From NCBI RefSeq assembly GCF_001540865.1, contig NC_033641.1:3269225-3333224 (forward strand): a DNA stretch of 64,000 nucleotides, written 5' to 3'. The notes below the pieces were generated by a model, which was not told where the DNA came from, did not search any database, and saw only the letters and a program-made list of their open reading frames with translations. Of the stretch, positions 1 through 10,683 are shown in pieces. Source of the DNA: Ananas comosus. Taxonomy: Eukaryota > Streptophyta > Magnoliopsida > Poales > Bromeliaceae. A program made the position numbers and the translations under genes. Each line of letters opens with the position of its first letter. Position 1 is the first letter of the stretch.

Positions 1-140
1 ATTTAAATGAAGGCCGAGCTTTTAAAACAAAAAAAAAAAAGGCTCGAAATTATTTCAGCCGAGCTTGAAAGTAAATTACTCGGCTTCGTTTCGAATTTTA
101 AAAAAAGCTCGAAAAGCCTTTCGAAAAGCTCAAATATATA
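1..140 (+). mobile_element. Noisy copy of a hAT-like MITE (GAGCTCG family), cut by the window edge
   Basis: The repeated GAGCTTG/GGCTCGAAA words match 8825-8945 with inserted bases. See the cleaner copy at 8757-8945 for the family description. Confidence 0.55.
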
Positions 141-186
141 ATATATATATCATATATATTATATTTATACTATTATATAAATATAT

Positions 187-450
187 AGAGTAGGGCTAGA
201 AAATACTTTTTTTACAAGTAATTCACCCAAGTATACTTGTGTGTTTTTTAAACCCATTGGATCTACTTTTTTAATTAACTAATAGCCTTTTAAGAAAATT
301 CAAGAACAGTATTCCTACCTTACCCACACCTACCACCACACCTACCACCATCAATCTCCAACCTCAAACATATCTCTCCACTCCAAGAGCTTAAAAACGC
401 ACAAGTTAAAAAATCACTTGCGGTGATACTTTTTTTAACAGTATTTCGCT
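187..450. repeat. Noisy copy of the 233-bp hairpin MITE
   Basis: It starts with TAGGGCTAGAAA and carries the same central ACCACCACACC-type triplets as 8972-9204. Inserted bases have degraded its terminal inverted repeats. Confidence 0.6.
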
Positions 451-486
451 CTAACTCTAATATATATTTAATTAAATATAATATTA

Positions 487-2030
487 ATATAGTAGAGGCT
501 TAACCTTATGCTACTTTTTATTCGAAACGTTTTATAGAAAAAAGTCTGGTGCTTTTTGAATTTTTTTTTTGATTCTTTAGATCAATCGCTTTAGTTCGTT
601 TTGCTTTAAAATCTTTGATTAAAAATATTATTATTTACCCTTTTGTTAGGGACCGCGACTCAATTCCTAAGGTAAATCGTTTTTTTTGTTTCGGGGAAAA
701 TAAAAAGCCAAAAAAAAAAAGTGGGCTATTTCAGAATAAGTTATCTAAAATTTGACGGTTTAATAAAGCGGCGGGAAATTAAATTCAAAATTTCTTAACG
801 CTTTTGGAATGAATTTTGGGTTTTATTCCTTGAAAGAATAAAAAAAAAAGAGCGTTTTTTTTTGGGTTTAGTAAGGGTGGGAAAAAAATTTTTTAAAAGT
901 GGTAGTTATAATAAAAAATAATGATTATTAAACCCTCTCCCTTTAATAATTTCTGAAAATTGAAAATTTTTTTTTTTAAATTTAATAATTTATTACTCAT
1001 TTTTTTAATTTAAATTTTTCAATTAAATTTCTTTAAAATTTAATATCCAAAAATTTAAAATTCAAAATTCATAAATTTTAAAATTTTTTAAGTTTCAAAC
1101 TTTTAAACTTTTGATCAATTTAAATTTGAAAATATAAAAATGATAAAATTTTAAAGAATTAAAATTTTAAATTTGAAAATAAAAATAGGGGTGGGAAAAA
1201 AAAACAATTATAAATTAATTTTACCAATAAAAATAAAAAAATTTTTTAAATTCTTGAAATAAAAAATAAAATTTTTTAAATATTATAAATTTTTTTTTAA
1301 ATTTTATAAATTAATAATTTTTTTAAAAAATTTCCTGTTTTTTCAAAAACTTAAAATTTAATAAAAAAATAATAAATTTTTAAATAATATTTTAATATAA
1401 ATTTTTTTTATTAATGAATAATTTAATAATTAAAAATAAATAATTAAAATATTGTATTAATATGTTACAATAAAAATTTTATACATAAAAATAAATATAA
1501 TTAATAAAATATTATTTAAGCATTAATTAATATTTTTAATAATTTAAATTTACAATTTTAATTTATAAAATTTTTAATAAAGTTTTGAAAAAAATTTTTA
1601 AAAACATTGAACTACCCACCTATTCCCATCAAAAAAAAATGGTTGGAAATAAGTAAATCCCTTTACTAATTTTTCGGTAATACGCCGGAACAAATAGGCA
1701 TGATTTTTGAAACCGGAATACAAAAATAATTTCGGCAAAAAAAAAATTTTAATCTTTCTGTCGTTTGTTTGGAATAGGCAAGGAAATAATTTTCGTTATC
1801 CTTGTTTTAAATTAACCGCCACCAAAACGGGGGCCCTAAAGTAATTTTTAATTTAATCCTAGGAAAGACCGCCAATCATCCGCAACCTAATAAAGCAATT
1901 TTAATGCAAAAGTGTCAAAAAAATTCAAACAAAATCAAATTCCTCCCCTATATTTCCGATAGGCATGCAGTAAAAAGTTTCTAACACTCTTAATATTAAT
2001 TATATATCATATAATATATAGAATTTGAAA
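487..2030. repeat. Noisy copy of the TIR element with nested Harbinger-like insert
   Basis: It follows 9228-10279 end to end, including the AT-rich centre and the GGCATGATTT region near 1697. About 40 percent extra length comes from inserted bases. Confidence 0.6.
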
Positions 2031-2099
2031 AGGCCTTCCATTATGGCTTAAAAATACCAAGTTTTATTAAGTACTTTTGTAGAATTTTTTTTAGCCATT

Positions 2100-2157
2100 T
2101 TGGGATTAAGTTTGTCCACGCCCCCGGGGTTCCCTTTTGGGGTTAAAAAACACAGCG

Positions 2158-2201
<44 letters not shown>

Positions 2202-5200
2202 CAACCTGACGCCCAGGGTAAATGACAGAATCCGCCACAAAACAGGGAAATCCACTGTTCAACAAAGAACGGACAAGAGTCTCGCCCATGTATTTCAACG
2301 GCGTCGCCAAGTATAAAGAGTATAGCCAGGCAACAACCACACCAAAAATGAAAATAAATTAAGGAAATAACTAATACATTCAATCGACACTGCAACCATT
2401 CACTCACAGTTTTTTTTTACATTCAAGTGTTTTAAATTAGAAATTTTCCACGAAAATTTTTCTTTTTTGAAAACTGTTTCCCCGTAACACGGAAAAACCC
2501 TTTTAATTTTCTTTTTAAAAGAAACGCTAACAACCGAGGGGGTAAAAAAAAACCTTTTTATTTTCAAGAAAATACAATTCGCTTTATTACATTCCAAAAC
2601 CAAAACTTTGAAAAAACTCAGAATAATTAAATAAATAAAAACAAAAACTGAACCATGTAAAAAACGACTAAGCCTATATATTATCATACAACATACCAAC
2701 CTGGGAAAAAAGCTCTATTGCCCGGAACCGCTTAACAACGGCGTAAACGCTCACGACTCGTCCCACCTACTTCAACGCCCGGCGATACGCTGCAAAAAAA
2801 ATGGTACGGGGAGGTTTGAGAAATAAAAATGTAAAACATGTCCCTCCCCTCCCAGTTGGGTACCCGCAAAAAAAGCCGAAGAAGGGGCGAGGGAAGTACT
2901 CACCGGAATCAAGGAAGAACCTATTACAACACAAAACATGGGGTCAAAGTGGAAAATTAAACAAGGTAAAATAAGCAGATATCAAATTAAGCGATAAAAC
3001 CTGAAAAGGAAGTAAGAAACTATACTGAAAATATAACAACGCGGCTACCGCTTACTTGTAACTGGAACGAAAGCATAAACATGAATTATCTTTACTATCA
3101 GTAAGCAAAGACAACTATAAAGTAAGAAAATTCTGTAAGTAAATTGCCAATGCAAACGACTCGTTACTTAAAATATAAACCATTATGGCCGTCCATGGAA
3201 AAACAATCAAGTTCCCAAAAGTTTAACCCAATCTGAAAGCAATGCTTCTCTTGTCCAGCCACCGCCAGACGGCTTCAAAAAGCCAGTTTGCCCACTTTAA
3301 ACTACTCTCCAAAGTTGCATATTAACCCCTCAGGGCTTCACGGGTTGGTCACCATTCAACCACTTTTTCCGGAAAAGAAAAAAACTCCTTGCGGTGATCC
3401 AGACCGCAAGTTTGTTTCGTTGAAAATGCGACGAGTTACGGCGATACAATGCAATTATGGCTTTTCAATATAATCAACTCGTCGGCAACCCAGCCCGACA
3501 ATTCTGCGCCCCCCAAGCGGCCGCATCGACCGCATAGGTCGTCCAAACTGTTTAAAGGAAGAACAAGAAAAAACCCGACCACTCAAGGCTCAAACTAGGA
3601 AAGAAAACAGTCGACAATCCTCTTTGCCCTGCAAAGAACATTGGCAAAAAAATACTGGCTCAACTTGAAAACCACAAAGAACTGACCACTCTCCAGATCA
3701 AACTAAGATAAAAATGAAAACTCGACCCAATCAATCGTCAAACCAAGTTTAAAACAGGATATGAAAAAAACTCGAAAACAATTTTTCAATGTCCAACAAG
3801 CTATAGGAATAATTTTTGAAATTAAAAGTAAATAATCATCCGTCGGCAAACTAACGCGACCAAAACCCAAACCCCTCCAGCTGGATACGACCTCAAACGG
3901 TCCATCAAAACAACAAAAGGAATTGCAGAAAAACTCAAGACCGATAGGTCAACGAATTATTGAATTTTACTAGAATGCGACCGACCTTGAAATTCGCTAA
4001 TTTCTCACAGATAATTTCAACAGAAATCCGCTCCTAACCTTATAAATATGAAAAACCAGGGTAAATGCAGAAAATAAGCTCAGTTTAAAGAAGCAACAAA
4101 GGAAAAACATGGGTAAAATCACATACAAAGAAATAGACTATTACTCGGCTACAAACATGAACTTTAAAGCAATGAAAAACATATGATAGAGTATAAATCA
4201 AACAACGTGGGTTTTGTTCAATGTAACAACAATTATAGTTTGGCGCAAAAAAGCTTCACATATAATTAATCAAAGCAATGGAATAATAAGCAAAAAGGAG
4301 CAAAGGGTTAAAAAAGAAACCCATCACGAGCGTGCACCACTGTACCAACTCGGACTTCGAAGTCCCACCTTGTAAAAACAACTGTGCGTCCTGTCTTCCT
4401 GACTCACAAAAGAAACGTCAAACCGAGGAACGCTTCTAAAGGAAGGGTTCCGCCTTGGGTTTTTTAGTGTCTAAGACCCAAAAAATAACAAAACGCAACT
4501 AGCTTTGTTCCTTCAACCAAACCTTCAACAAACAAACGCACGATGAAATCGGTTTTCCCCTAAAAACCAACTTAATCGTCAACCTCGACGGAAAAAGTTC
4601 CCCGAAATCCGCAAAAAACGGGACTCTGTTCGGGACCCCCACGGAAACTGTTTCCCCGGAACGTAACGAACTGGTGCCGCTTAACGAGTCGCTGCGCGCT
4701 GCCAATTAACATAAGGAAAATCGGTGCAATCAATGGGCAAGCAAAAAAACACCTAGCTCACATCGAAGCATAAATCCTGCCGGATAATTTAATTCCGAAT
4801 GCCGGGTTTTGGCCCGGAAAGTTGTCTTATTTTTTCGACAGCCACCAGAGACCAAAACCCGTCGCTTCCCGTCAATTTTCGGACCCCTCGAAAATTTTGA
4901 CACGGGTTGGGGAACGCAGCCCCAATTTAAGGCTGCCAAAAGCGACTACAACAATAAGCTTTTCACGAAAACACCGTTCGAAAAATAATTTCGAGCCAAA
5001 CGCCGTTTTTTTCCGGTCGGCCGGAATTTTATTTGCCGAAAAAACAACCACCGGAAAAAATTTACAAAATTTCCGTCTTTTTTTGCAAAAAAGGTTCCGG
5101 GGCCTTGGAACAATCAATTCCAGAGGGTCAAAACCCACCAAATTCATTCCATGGGCCTGGCCAACAAGAAAAAAGCCGGCAACAAACTCAAAAATAACTT

Positions 5201-7810
5201 AAAAATCCGCTCCGATTACGCCGAAAATTCGGCAATTATTTCAATGCGATTTCGGCGGCCTTTAAATGGTTTCCCGTCTAAAACACAAACTAGGAGCTTC
5301 CATTTCAGCCCAAAACCGAGAACACTACTGAAACAAGGTCCCTTCGGCGTTGCCGGAGGCCGTGCTCAGAACCCTTTCGGAGCAATTTCCGGGCCAAACT
5401 TTTTTGTGGGCTGAAGCCCGCCACGAGCGGCCCGCGAAATTCGCAGTTAAACTGGGCGCAAACTGAATAACTAAAAACACAAAAAATTTGTAACTAAAAC
5501 TCCAAATCCGGAAGGCTTTATGAACCCTAAAGTGACGGTGAGCCCTGCGATCAGGATCTGACAAGACCATCAGCCGTTGCCCCTCACCCCCGGGGCAAAT
5601 TTCGGAAGACAGGCCTCGGGTTTTTTGCGCCGAACAGTGACTAGATACAGGAAAAAAAAAATTCAATGGTTACAGAACAGCCAAAAACGTTTCTGCCTTA
5701 CCGGCCGAAAGCAGTGGCCTTAAAGGGCCTGGCCGCGCGGGCAGGCACACGGCCGAGCGACTCTTTCGGCCCGAAGAATGGGAAGCCAAAGGCTGGTTCC
5801 AAGGGAATTCGGGTCCACCTGCTGGCCGGCGGCGGGAGGCGGCCGGGCGGCGGGCGGAAAGGAGATTTGCAGCCGCGGCTTTGCTCCGGGTTCCATGTGG
5901 TTTTTTCCCGGCGGCGCGGCGGCGGCTCGAGGGAAAGGCGGGTTTTTGGAACGGCGAAATCCATCGGCCGGAGGCCGGTTGGGGAAGCGGTGGGGTGGCT
6001 CCCGCTTTGTGGGACCGGCGTCGAACGCCGGAACATTGGAGGGAAAGCCTAAGCCTCGACCGCCCACCAAAGTCTGGGCGGCTTGCAGGAGGCTTCGGGC
6101 GGCCGGCCGGCGTGGTTCGGACGTGGGAAACACAAAAGCGGGAAAGGGTTGGGGGAAGCGGGAAAAGGCGGGGCCGCCCGGGCGGCTGGCAGGCTTCGCG
6201 CCCACGAGCTGAACTCAAAAATCTGCGCCGAGCTGGCAGCAGATTGCCGCAGAAAAGGGTTCCCGACGGCGCGCAAAGGACCGTCGGAACTTACCGGTGC
6301 GGTGAGGGATTCGTTCGGAAGGCCTGGAAGGGCTGGCGCAGGCCCATCCCAAGCCCGAGCGGGCCGGGCGCCAAGGGAAAGAAGAAGAATCTTGGGCCAA
6401 ACCCACCGGGGCCCAGCAATCTTTTTGCTCGGGCTGGCCGCAAACACAAAGGGAGCAGCTGCCGGCGGGTGGGCGCGTGCTGTGGCAAAGGACGGCCGAG
6501 GTTGAACGCCGGAGAAAAGGGCCGGTCTCGTGCTGAAAAAGGAAAACCTCCCAAGGGAAAGGGTTAATGAGCAAGCTTTTTTCAGGTACCCTCGTTAAAG
6601 GCGAAAAAGGGAGGGCCTAGCCGAAAGGGGAAAGCGGAGGGGAAAACCTTTGCTTTTTTTTTCGCCAGCGGCCCCGGGGTCCTTGCGGCGAACTGGGACG
6701 CGAGCACGACGAGGGCAAGGAGATTGGGTTTGAAAAAGTCAATTCTAGGTTTGCTTGGGGGAAAAGGAAGGTTTGAACTCGATCTAGGGGTTTTTCGTGG
6801 CCCAAAAACCCCTAACTTTACCGTACCAATTTTTAATATAAGTTACAACAGTTGGGAAAACTTTTTTTGGCAGAAACCCCTCCAACACGCTACACAAAAA
6901 TATTTAAGGTTCAAGCCCCTTGTTTTCAGCGGCCCATGCAACTTTGCGTGTAACAATACCGTTCCAAAACGTCGATTTCTCTCGTTGATTTTGTTTAACA
7001 ATAAAATGCCTGCCGCTTTTCCGCAGGAAATGTTTCCGTTTTTTGCCAAAATTTAGACCCCCTTTTTAAAGGCGGCACAATCTCGGTTAAATTTTCCCCG
7101 GAAGATCGTTTTCTGTCGGCATTTTTCGATCCGATTTGGCACCCATCGCAAATTTCAGAGCAATGACGAGGGTAAATTAAAAACTAAACAAAATTTCTGT
7201 TTATTTCGTCAGATTATTTTGGTCACAAGAATTTCGCCGGCCGGACATTCCCCTCCGCTCCCTAAGTTAATCGCAAATAAGTCACAAAACCTAAGAAACT
7301 CTTATGTGAAAAACCCAAAACCTCATAATTCAAACGTAATTTTTTTTTGAAATTTCCCAACCACCAAGCTTTAAAAAAGGTAGGCCAGAAAAACAAAACT
7401 CCTCAAAGCTAACCGCCAGGTCACAAGCACCGAGCAGCAGCGAAGGAAGTTTTTTTTTTAAAATGCAAGAAAAAACCAAAAGAAAGCGAAAACCTCCTTT
7501 TCTAAAACTCCGCTTTTTTTTTTTCCTCGAAAAACCGTTGCAATCGGATCTTTGAAATCCCCGTTCAAGTGCCATTGGTTTTCCAGAATACTTTCTGAAA
7601 ACCCGTTTTCAAAACGAGCACTATTGGGAATCCGCTTATGGGAACCGGAGTTCCGATACGCGCCGAAACAAGCCGTCTCTTAAACTCCGTTGGCTTTTTC
7701 CTCCGGAAAAAACCGAGTTTATATTTCAATTTTAAGTGAAAAACTAAAATAAATATCGCGTAAACTTTTTCTTCCCAATCTTTTAGCTCATTTTTCTTTC
7801 TGAAAACTTT
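2100..7810 (-). mobile_element. Noisy minus-strand copy of the C-family LTR-like repeat
   Basis: Read on the minus strand this follows 54561-58755 in order. Shared landmarks are the TGTACCxxxTTTGG-type start region, a GC-rich leader (5.7-6.5 kb here, 55.28-55.95 kb there), a GCCGGATAATT segment near 4778, a GGAAACAGTTTTCAAAA segment near 2470, and a homopolymer tract (T37 at 2163-2199, A-run at 58671-58693 there). It ends near CCCCGGGGG at about 2120, like the GGGGGTGACA end at 58755. No gag or pol motif is readable. I infer a long Gypsy-type LTR; the family is not named. Confidence 0.5.
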
Positions 7811-7835
7811 NNNNNNNNNNNNNNNNNNNNNNNNN
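7811..7835. other. Assembly gap, exactly 25 N
   Basis: A fixed 25-N run sits between the low-accuracy block and clean sequence, next to a TA microsatellite. A round-number run is a software placeholder, not a measured gap. Confidence 0.95.

Positions 7836-7873
<38 letters not shown>
7836..7873. repeat. (TA)n microsatellite
   Basis: A pure TA dinucleotide run borders the gap and the hairpin element that follows. Confidence 0.9.
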
Positions 7874-7876
<3 letters not shown>

Positions 7877-8412
7877 CGTCTCCCGTACTTTCGAAAGTGC
7901 GGGAGGCCCCGTGCTTGTAAGTTGTTTTCGATGATAAGACGTTCGATTCGACGATCGGCTCCGTTAGGTATGATCTATCCTATTGGAACTATCTAGAAAC
8001 CAAGTTTTAGATTTTTTTAACATCATTTACTAAGCGATCAAAAGATCTAAAAAATGACTATTTTAACGGTCGATGTGGCACATTTTTTAAATTCAACGGT
8101 ATAGAAGTATCCAAATTACATGAAAATTTAATAAAAAATTTTACTTAACATCAGTAGTAAGATTAAAACTTCCGATTTAAAATTTGAATCCTTTATCACT
8201 GTTTTTTATGAGATTTCAATTTTCAGCTGCTCATTTTGAGGCTACTCGTTCACTAGACAAACGAAATCAAAAAATTATGAAATTTGGTTTCTAGATAGTT
8301 CCAATAGCGTAGATCAAGTTTAACAGAACCGATCGCCGAATCAGATGTCCCATTATCAAAAACAACTTACAAGCACGGAGCCTCCCGTACTTTCGAAAGC
8401 ATAGGAGCCTAG

Positions 8413-8413
<1 letters not shown>
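7873..8413. mobile_element. Hairpin MITE, family 1 (about 540 bp)
   Basis: The ends are long imperfect inverted repeats. The left arm has CCCGTACTTTCGAAAGTGCG, then GTGCTTGTAAGTTGTTTTCG and ATCTAGAAACCAA. The right arm has the reverse complement in the same order from about 8280 to 8410. It lies between TA and CT/TA microsatellites, so any TA target duplication is masked. There is no coding capacity. Related copies are at 41586-42242, 42288-42822, 42829-43370 and 43457-44004. The superfamily is not established; insertion into TA is compatible with Tc1/mariner-type MITEs. Confidence 0.75.

Positions 8414-8457
<44 letters not shown>
8413..8457. repeat. (CT)n(TA)n compound microsatellite
   Basis: About 13 CT units are followed by about 9 TA units. 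Confidence 0.9.
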
Positions 8458-8756
8458 GTCAGCTTTTGTAGACCAACTCAAAATTTGGCTCCCAGTAAGT
8501 ACTTTTCTATCTTCTGATATTTCATATAGAGCCCAAAATTGGGTCTAATATAATATTTATTTATTTTTTATTTTCATCTTTTAAATTTTCAGATTCAAAA
8601 TCAGGCTCACTAAAAAGAATAAAACACAAAGTTATTTTCCTCTCTTCTCTTCCTTTTGTCCAAACTGGAGAGAAATTACATTTTTTCATTTCTTCTATCC
8701 TTTTTTTTAAAAAAATTTTCCATCCAAATAAAGAGTTAGTGCTAAGGGTAGGAGTA
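8458..8756. other. Intergenic stretch, no gene seen
   Basis: AT-rich single-copy-looking sequence with a TTCTCTTCTTTCC-type pyrimidine tract near 8640. Nothing recognisable was found. Confidence 0.6.
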
Positions 8757-8945
8757 TAGGGCTGGCAAATGAGCGAGCCGGCTCGCGTTCGACTCGATAT
8801 TTGGCTCGCTCGAGCTCGACTCGAAATTAAATGAGCCGAGCTTAAACAAAAAAAAAAAGCTCGAAATTCATTTCAAGCCGAGCTTGAGTATTACTCGGCT
8901 CGTTCGAATTAGGCTCGAAAAGCTCGAAAAGCTCGAATATATATA
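8757..8945 (+). mobile_element. hAT-like MITE (GAGCTCG family)
   Basis: It begins TAGGGCTGGCAAATGAGC and continues with repeated GCTCGAGCTCG and GAGCCGAGCTTGAG words. Plant hAT MITEs commonly begin TAGGGGTGxxAAACGAGCC. The right end runs into a TA microsatellite and a 5-N gap, so no target duplication can be read. An inverted relative lies at 15700-15859. Confidence 0.55.
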
Positions 8946-8956
8946 TATATATATAT

Positions 8957-8961
8957 NNNNN
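8957..8961. other. Assembly gap, 5 N
   Basis: Five N inside a TA microsatellite. Confidence 0.95.
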
Positions 8962-8971
8962 TATATATATA

Positions 8972-9204
8972 TAGAGTAGGGCTAGAATACTTTTACAAGT
9001 ATCACCCAAGTGATACTTGTGTGTTTTTAACCATTGGATCTACTTTTTTATTACTAATAGCCTTTAGATCAAACACTATTCTACCTACCACCACCTACCA
9101 CCACCTACCACCATCATCTCAACCTCACATCTCTCCATCCAAGAGCTAAAAACACACAAGTATCACTTGGGTGATACTTTTACAAGTATTCTAGCTCTAC
9201 TCTA
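8972..9204. mobile_element. Hairpin MITE, about 233 bp
   Basis: The left arm TAGAGTAGGGCTAGAATACT is followed by TTTACAAGTATCACCC. The right arm is its near-perfect reverse complement ending AGCTCTACTCTA, giving arms of roughly 60 bp. Each arm also holds a small internal palindrome, AGTATCACCCAAGTGATACT. It is flanked by TA repeats and has no ORF. Confidence 0.8.
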
Positions 9205-9227
9205 TATATATATATATATATATATAT

Positions 9228-10279
9228 AGTAGAGCTACTATGCTATCGAAAGTATAGAAATCTGGTGCTTTTGATTTTTTGATTCTTAGATCAATCCCTT
9301 TAGTCGTTTCTTATCTTTGGATTAATATTATTATTACCTTGTAGGGACCACTCAATCCTAAGGTATCGTTTGGTTCGGGGATAAGCAAAAAGTGGCTATT
9401 TCAGAAATAAGTATAAATTGAGGTATAAGCGGGGATTAAATCAATTTTACGTTTGGATGAAAATTGGGTTATTCCTGAGAATAAAAAAAAAATAGCGTTT
9501 GGTTAGGTAAGGTGGAATAAGAATTAAAGTGGGTAGTTATAAATAAAAAATAATGATATTAACCCTCTCCTTATATTTGAATTTGAATTTTTAAATTATA
9601 TATATATTTTTTAAATTTTAAATTTTCAAATTAAATTTTAAAATTTAAAATATCAAAATTTAAATTCAAAATTCAAAATTTTAAATTTTAAATTTTAAGT
9701 TTCAAACTTTAAATTTAAGATCAAATTTAAATTTGAAAAATATAAAATATAAAATTTTAAAGATTAAATTTTAAANATTTAATAAAAATAATATTTTATA
9801 ATATTTAAATATAATTTATTATAATATTTAATATTTAAATATAATTAATATGTATTAATATAGTACAATTAAATAATTTTATAATAAAAATAATATATTA
9901 TAATATATAACATATTATATTTATATAATTTAATTTTAATTTAATTTATAATTTTAATAAAGTTTGAAATTAAACATTGGAATAGCACTATTCCATCAAA
10001 ATGGTGGAATAGTAAATCCCTTACTATTTCGGAATAGCCGGAAATAGCATGATTTGACCGGGATAAAATATTCCGGCAAAAATTATTTCGTTTGGTGGAA
10101 TAGCAGGGATAATTTTCGTTATCCTTGTTTATACCGCCAACCAAACGGGGCCTAAGAGTATTATTTAATCCTAGGGAAGACCGCAATCATCCCAACTATA
10201 CAATTTTTAATCAAAGTGTCAAAAATTCAAAAACATCAAATCCTCTATATTTTCGATAGCATAGTAGTTCTACACTCTA
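9228..10279. mobile_element. TIR element in TA repeats with a nested Harbinger-like insert
   Basis: The left end AGTAGAGCTACTATGCTATC is mirrored by GATAGCATAGTAGTTCTACA at the right end, and the match continues inward for several tens of bases. It sits between TA runs like the family-1 hairpins and shares their CTACTATGCTATCG terminal motif. Its body is interrupted by the element at 9362-10152, so the original was about 260 bp. Confidence 0.7.
9362..10152. mobile_element. PIF/Harbinger-like non-autonomous element, TSD TAA
   Basis: The ends are GGTATCGTTTGGTTCGGGGA and, read inward from the right, GGCCCCGTTTGGTTGGCGG. Both sides carry TAA (9359-9361 and 10153-10155). Target TAA/TTA and a GxxxxGTTTGG terminus are typical of Tourist/Harbinger MITEs. 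The 791-bp interior is very AT-rich, with AAATTTTAAATTT-type words and one undetermined base at 9776. No transposase can be read. Confidence 0.7.
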
Positions 10280-10301
10280 TATATATATATATATATATAT
10301 A

Positions 10302-10683
10302 NNNNNNNNNNNNNNNNNNNNNNNNNNNNNNNNNNNNNNNNNNNNNNNNNNNNNNNNNNNNNNNNNNNNNNNNNNNNNNNNNNNNNNNNNNNNNNNNNNN
10401 NNNNNNNNNNNNNNNNNNNNNNNNNNNNNNNNNNNNNNNNNNNNNNNNNNNNNNNNNNNNNNNNNNNNNNNNNNNNNNNNNNNNNNNNNNNNNNNNNNNN
10501 NNNNNNNNNNNNNNNNNNNNNNNNNNNNNNNNNNNNNNNNNNNNNNNNNNNNNNNNNNNNNNNNNNNNNNNNNNNNNNNNNNNNNNNNNNNNNNNNNNNN
10601 NNNNNNNNNNNNNNNNNNNNNNNNNNNNNNNNNNNNNNNNNNNNNNNNNNNNNNNNNNNNNNNNNNNNNNNNNNNNNNNNNNN
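10302..10683. other. Assembly gap, 382 N
   Basis: A run of 382 N separates the MITE cluster from the 10.7-14.7 kb block. Open frames drawn through it are meaningless. Confidence 0.98.

Larger units (their letters stand above)
1..7810. other. Low-accuracy block duplicating 8.8-10.3 and 13.0-14.65 kb
   Basis: The block reads like uncorrected long-read sequence. Positions 181-2030 follow 8973-10285 and positions 5641-7810 follow 12964-14654 in order, but with many inserted and doubled bases. The first pair is 1,850 versus 1,313 bp and the second 2,170 versus 1,691 bp, so the excess is nearly all insertion. It ends at a 25-N run. The middle (about 2040-5640) does not follow 10.7-12.96 kb. It follows the reverse complement of about 56.0-58.75 kb instead. 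Open frames here, including GC-rich ones at 5.7-6.6 kb, are not credible genes. Confidence 0.85.

Noticed and set aside
5666..6567. Several long overlapping ORFs on both strands
   Set aside because: They lie in a GC-rich, error-laden repeat where stops are rare by composition. No domain is visible, and the clean counterpart at 13.0-13.8 kb does not keep the frames.
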